Source: an uncultured Spirochaetaceae bacterium
GTDB taxonomy: Bacteria > Spirochaetota > Spirochaetia > Treponematales > Treponemataceae
Direction of reading: 5' to 3'
DNA: 8,204 nucleotides
NCBI GenBank assembly: GCA_902796985.1
Contig: CADBRC010000067.1
Location: 1-8,204 of the forward strand
Part shown: positions 5,791 through 8,204 of the stretch, one piece after another
Numbering within the stretch: the stretch's first letter is position 1
Layout: each line of letters starts with the position of its first letter
Translations under genes and position numbers: made by a program
Notes under the pieces: generated by a model
What the model was told of the DNA's origin: nothing
The model's input: only the letters and a program-made list of their open reading frames with translations
Databases searched by the model: none

Positions 5791-7479
5791 ATGGCCAGCA
5801 ACGTGCTAGACGGAAGGGACCTGATTAAATTCATCACGGCCGGGGCGGCAAACCTGAGGGAACACGCCCAGATAGTCAACGAGCTCAATGTATTCCCCAT
5901 CCCGGACGGGGACACGGGCGAGAACATGAGCCTGACGATTGAGGGCGGCATAGGAGCGTTTGACGGCTCCTCCGAAAGTTCCATCGGAGACTCCATCGGC
6001 GAGACTTCATCCAAGATTGCCTCGGGCATGCTGATGAACGCCAGAGGCAACTCCGGGGTCATCCTGTCCCAGCTCTTCGCGGGAATCGCCGACGGGCTCA
6101 AGGACAAGAAGACCGCCAGCGTCACAGACCTTGCGGACGCGCTCAAGATGGGCGTGGACAGGGCATACAAGGCGGTCGTCAACCCGACGGAAGGCACGAT
6201 CCTGACGGTCGCCAGGGAAACGAGCGACTTCGTCTCATCCCGCGTCAACGAAGACAGCAGTACGGAGACCCTGATGAACGACATGCTCAAGGAGATGCGG
6301 GACTCCCTGGACCGCACCCCGGAACTGCTCTCTGTCCTCAAAGAAGCCGGAGTCGTGGACTCGGGAGGAGCAGGTCTCTACTATATAGTGGAGGGCATCT
6401 ACAGGACCCTCAGGGGCGAGGGAATAACGGGAGAGCCCTACGTCGCCACACCGGCGCAGAAAAAGCTGGACTTCAGCAAGTTCACGGAATTCGACGTGAT
6501 GAAGTACGGCTACTGCACGGAATTCCTGCTTCGACTTCAGACATCCAAGATCGAACTTTCCAGTTTCAAGATAGACAAGCTGATAAGCTTTTTGAACACA
6601 ATCGGGGACTCCATCGTTGCATTCCAGAACGGAACCATCGTAAAAGTTCACGTCCATACGATGACCCCCGGCATGGTGCTGGACTACTGCCAGAAATACG
6701 GCGAATTCCTGACGGTAAAAATCGAGAACATGACGCTGGAGCACAACGAGTCCACCGTGACAAACAACTTCATGGCGCACGGCGAAATCGTCAAAGCAGA
6801 GAAGAAGGCGGAACGCAAAAAGTACGCAACCATCGCCGTTGCAAGCGGCGAAGGCATCAAGAAAACCTTCCGCGACCTGGGGGCAGACTTCGTTATTGAC
6901 GGAGGCCAGACCAAGAACCCCTCGTCCGAGGACTTCATCAAGGCTTTCGATGAAGTGAACGCCGACACCATTTTTGTTCTTCCGAACAACTCAAACATCA
7001 TACTCGCTGCCCGGCAGGCAGCCAGTCTGTACCAGAAGGCAGATATCCGCGTCATAGACAGCAAGACAATAGGAGACGGCTACGCTGCACTCACGATGCT
7101 CTCCTACGACAGCGGGGACAGCGAAGAAATCGTCCGGAACTTCATGCAGGCGATGGAGGGAGTACAGACAGGAGAAGTCTCCATTGCCGTCAGGAATGCA
7201 AAGCTTGGAGGCATGGAAATCCACAGCGGAGACTACATAGGCTTCTGCGGCAAGAACATGCTCGCCTGCGACAAGGAGCGGCTGGAGGCGGCGCGGAAGC
7301 TTGCCGGAGAGCTGAAGGCCGGAGAGCACGAGTTCATGATCGTGATCTACGGAAAGTCCGTCGGAAACGAGGAAAGGAAGGACTTCCACAGCTCCATGAA
7401 GAAAAACTATCCCAAGCTGGAGCTTTACGAAATCGACGGGGGACAGGAAATCTATGACTATCTCCTGATACTGCAATAA
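5791..7479 (+). CDS. fakA: Fatty acid kinase, Dak2 plus DegV-like (FakA/YloV family)
   Basis: FakA phosphorylates a fatty acid held by FakB, giving acyl-phosphate from ATP. The 562-residue length is normal for the family. The N-terminal Dak2 (DhaL) nucleotide domain (about 8-205) has NVFPIPDGDTGENM (33-46) with the metal-binding Asps D39 and D41, NARGNSGVILSQ (83-94), PTEGTILTVARE (132-143) and VVDSGGAGL (188-196). The middle domain (about 215-330) has YCTEF (C242) and KVHVHT (H287, H289), matching the Cys-His-His zinc site described for FakA. The C-terminal DegV-like domain (about 343-562) has VIDGGQTKNPS (368-378) and VLPNNSNI (396-403). AAGGGAGA precedes the ATG. It is cytosolic, in an operon between the DegV gene and plsY. 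The in vivo substrate is inferred. Confidence 0.92.
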   Translation: MASNVLDGRDLIKFITAGAANLREHAQIVNELNVFPIPDGDTGENMSLTIEGGIGAFDGSSESSIGDSIGETSSKIASGMLMNARGNSGVILSQLFAGIADGLKDKKTASVTDLADALKMGVDRAYKAVVNPTEGTILTVARETSDFVSSRVNEDSSTETLMNDMLKEMRDSLDRTPELLSVLKEAGVVDSGGAGLYYIVEGIYRTLRGEGITGEPYVATPAQKKLDFSKFTEFDVMKYGYCTEFLLRLQTSKIELSSFKIDKLISFLNTIGDSIVAFQNGTIVKVHVHTMTPGMVLDYCQKYGEFLTVKIENMTLEHNESTVTNNFMAHGEIVKAEKKAERKKYATIAVASGEGIKKTFRDLGADFVIDGGQTKNPSSEDFIKAFDEVNADTIFVLPNNSNIILAARQAASLYQKADIRVIDSKTIGDGYAALTMLSYDSGDSEEIVRNFMQAMEGVQTGEVSIAVRNAKLGGMEIHSGDYIGFCGKNMLACDKERLEAARKLAGELKAGEHEFMIVIYGKSVGNEERKDFHSSMKKNYPKLELYEIDGGQEIYDYLLILQ

Positions 7480-7491
7480 CCAGGTATATTT

Positions 7492-8109
7492 ATGGGAAGA
7501 ATCATTACCGTCTGCGTTATCTGCGCCCTTACGGCATACCTCATATCGGGGCTGAACCCCGCAATAGTCCTCTCCCGTCTCCTCTACCATGAAGATATAC
7601 GGCAGAAAGGCAGCGGAAACCCCGGTTTCACAAATTTCAACAGGGTCTACGGCAAAACCGCCTGGCTGGTTTTCATCCTGGACGTCGGCAAAGGGGTGCT
7701 GCTCTGCCTTGGCGGGGCAATCCTGTTCACAAAGGCCGGCCTTCCCTTCCAGCTGGGAGCTTCATTTACGGGCTTTTTTGCCATGCTCGGACACTGCTAC
7801 CCCGTCTGGTACCGCTTCAAGGGCGGCAAGGCCTTTTTAGTCGCCGTTGCCGCGATTTTCCTGATGGACTGGCGGATAGGTCTGATTGCGGCAGCCGTCC
7901 TCTGCCTGATTCTATTTACAATAAAGTATATGTCCCTCGCGACAATGCTCGCCGCAGCGGTCTGCCCTCCCCTGCTCTTCGTCTTCGGCTATACAAGCAT
8001 CTGGGTGCCGGTGATATGTACGGCATCCGTCCTGCTGCTGGTTTTCCGCCATAAGGAGAACATAAAGAGGCTCCTCAAAGGCAGCGAGACAAAATTCAAG
8101 TTCAAGTAA
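7492..8109 (+). CDS. plsY: Acyl-phosphate:glycerol-3-phosphate acyltransferase PlsY
   Basis: PlsY is an integral membrane enzyme that transfers an acyl chain from acyl-phosphate to the 1-position of glycerol-3-phosphate, the first step of phospholipid synthesis. The 205 residues match the family. The three signature motifs are present: GSGNPGFTNFNR (40-51), GHCYPVWYRFKGGK (100-113) and RHKENIKRLLKGSE (186-199). Hydrophobic helices lie at about 3-22, 56-80, 88-105, 114-146 and 148-185. After K113 the usual GVAT-like continuation reads AFLVAV, a modest departure. A short AGG 7 bases before the ATG is the only ribosome binding site, so translation may be weak or coupled to fakA, whose stop is 12 bases upstream. 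The tail KFKFK is basic. Placement after fakA suggests direct use of kinase-made acyl-phosphate. Confidence 0.95.
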   Translation: MGRIITVCVICALTAYLISGLNPAIVLSRLLYHEDIRQKGSGNPGFTNFNRVYGKTAWLVFILDVGKGVLLCLGGAILFTKAGLPFQLGASFTGFFAMLGHCYPVWYRFKGGKAFLVAVAAIFLMDWRIGLIAAAVLCLILFTIKYMSLATMLAAAVCPPLLFVFGYTSIWVPVICTASVLLLVFRHKENIKRLLKGSETKFKFK

Positions 8110-8133
8110 ACAGCGTCACTTACCCCGCCCGGT

Positions 8134-8183
8134 TTTGCACCGGCTCACCCGAGCGGAGGTCAGCCCACCCGAGCGGGTGCAAA
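8134..8183. repeat. Nested inverted and direct repeats downstream of plsY
   Basis: Arms at 8134-8146 and 8171-8183 are complementary at 12 of 13 positions (TTTGCACC then GCTC, against GAGC then GGTGCAAA, with one G-G mismatch), enclosing a 24-base loop. Overlapping this, CACCCGAGCGG occurs twice (8146-8156 and 8166-8176, 20 bases apart). The first copy can also form a small GCTC-ACCC-GAGC hairpin. The site is 24 bases after the plsY stop, where a terminator would sit, but no T-tract follows, so I do not call it an intrinsic terminator. It could be a processing structure or a dispersed intergenic repeat. Confidence 0.65.
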
Positions 8184-8204
8184 CTACAGGGCCTGTCCTG
8201 CCTC

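Noticed and set aside
6584..6594. AAGCTTTTTGA in fakA matching array units 4-5
   Set aside because: A single 11-base match inside a conserved coding stretch, without the palindromic core; treated as coincidence.

Overview
The window looks like chromosomal DNA from a spirochaete close to Treponema. The best evidence is the flagellar gene order flbD-motA-motB-fliL-fliM-fliY and the strongly treponeme-like FliM, MotA and MotB sequences. The coding DNA is moderately GC-rich and the intergenic DNA is clearly AT-richer. The species cannot be named from the sequence alone.

Left half (1 to 4470, minus strand): a flagellar motor and switch operon. It is transcribed from flbD at 4470 leftwards through motA, motB, fliL and fliM into fliY, which is cut by the window's left edge. 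It encodes the stator (MotA/MotB), the stator-associated FliL, and two C-ring switch proteins (FliM and FliY/FliN). FliM and FliY overlap by 4 bases (ATGA). Three possible internal or upstream promoters are visible: a sigma-70-like one so close to flbD that its mRNA could be leaderless, and sigma-28-like ones in front of motA and fliL.

Middle (4471 to 4885, 415 bases): a divergent intergenic region. Its main content is a tandem array of six 23-bp units plus a partial seventh. Each unit carries the palindrome GCTTAAGC and a 13-base spacer. Several shorter paired repeats flank the array, and a sigma-70-like promoter for the rightward genes lies at its right end. There is no convincing gene in it.

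Right half (4886 to 8109, plus strand): a tight three-gene operon of a DegV-family lipid-binding protein (FakB-like), a Dak2/DegV-like fatty acid kinase (FakA/YloV-like) and PlsY acyl-phosphate:glycerol-3-phosphate acyltransferase. Together these would bind a free fatty acid, phosphorylate it to acyl-phosphate, and use it for the first acylation of phospholipid synthesis. Gaps are 17 and 12 bases. The last 95 bases hold nested direct and inverted GC-rich repeats and no gene.

Most of the window is conserved core biology. The least explained parts are the 23-bp palindromic array between the two operons, the fused fak-plsY pathway logic with a non-canonical DegV, and the apparent separation of flbD from its usual upstream partners.
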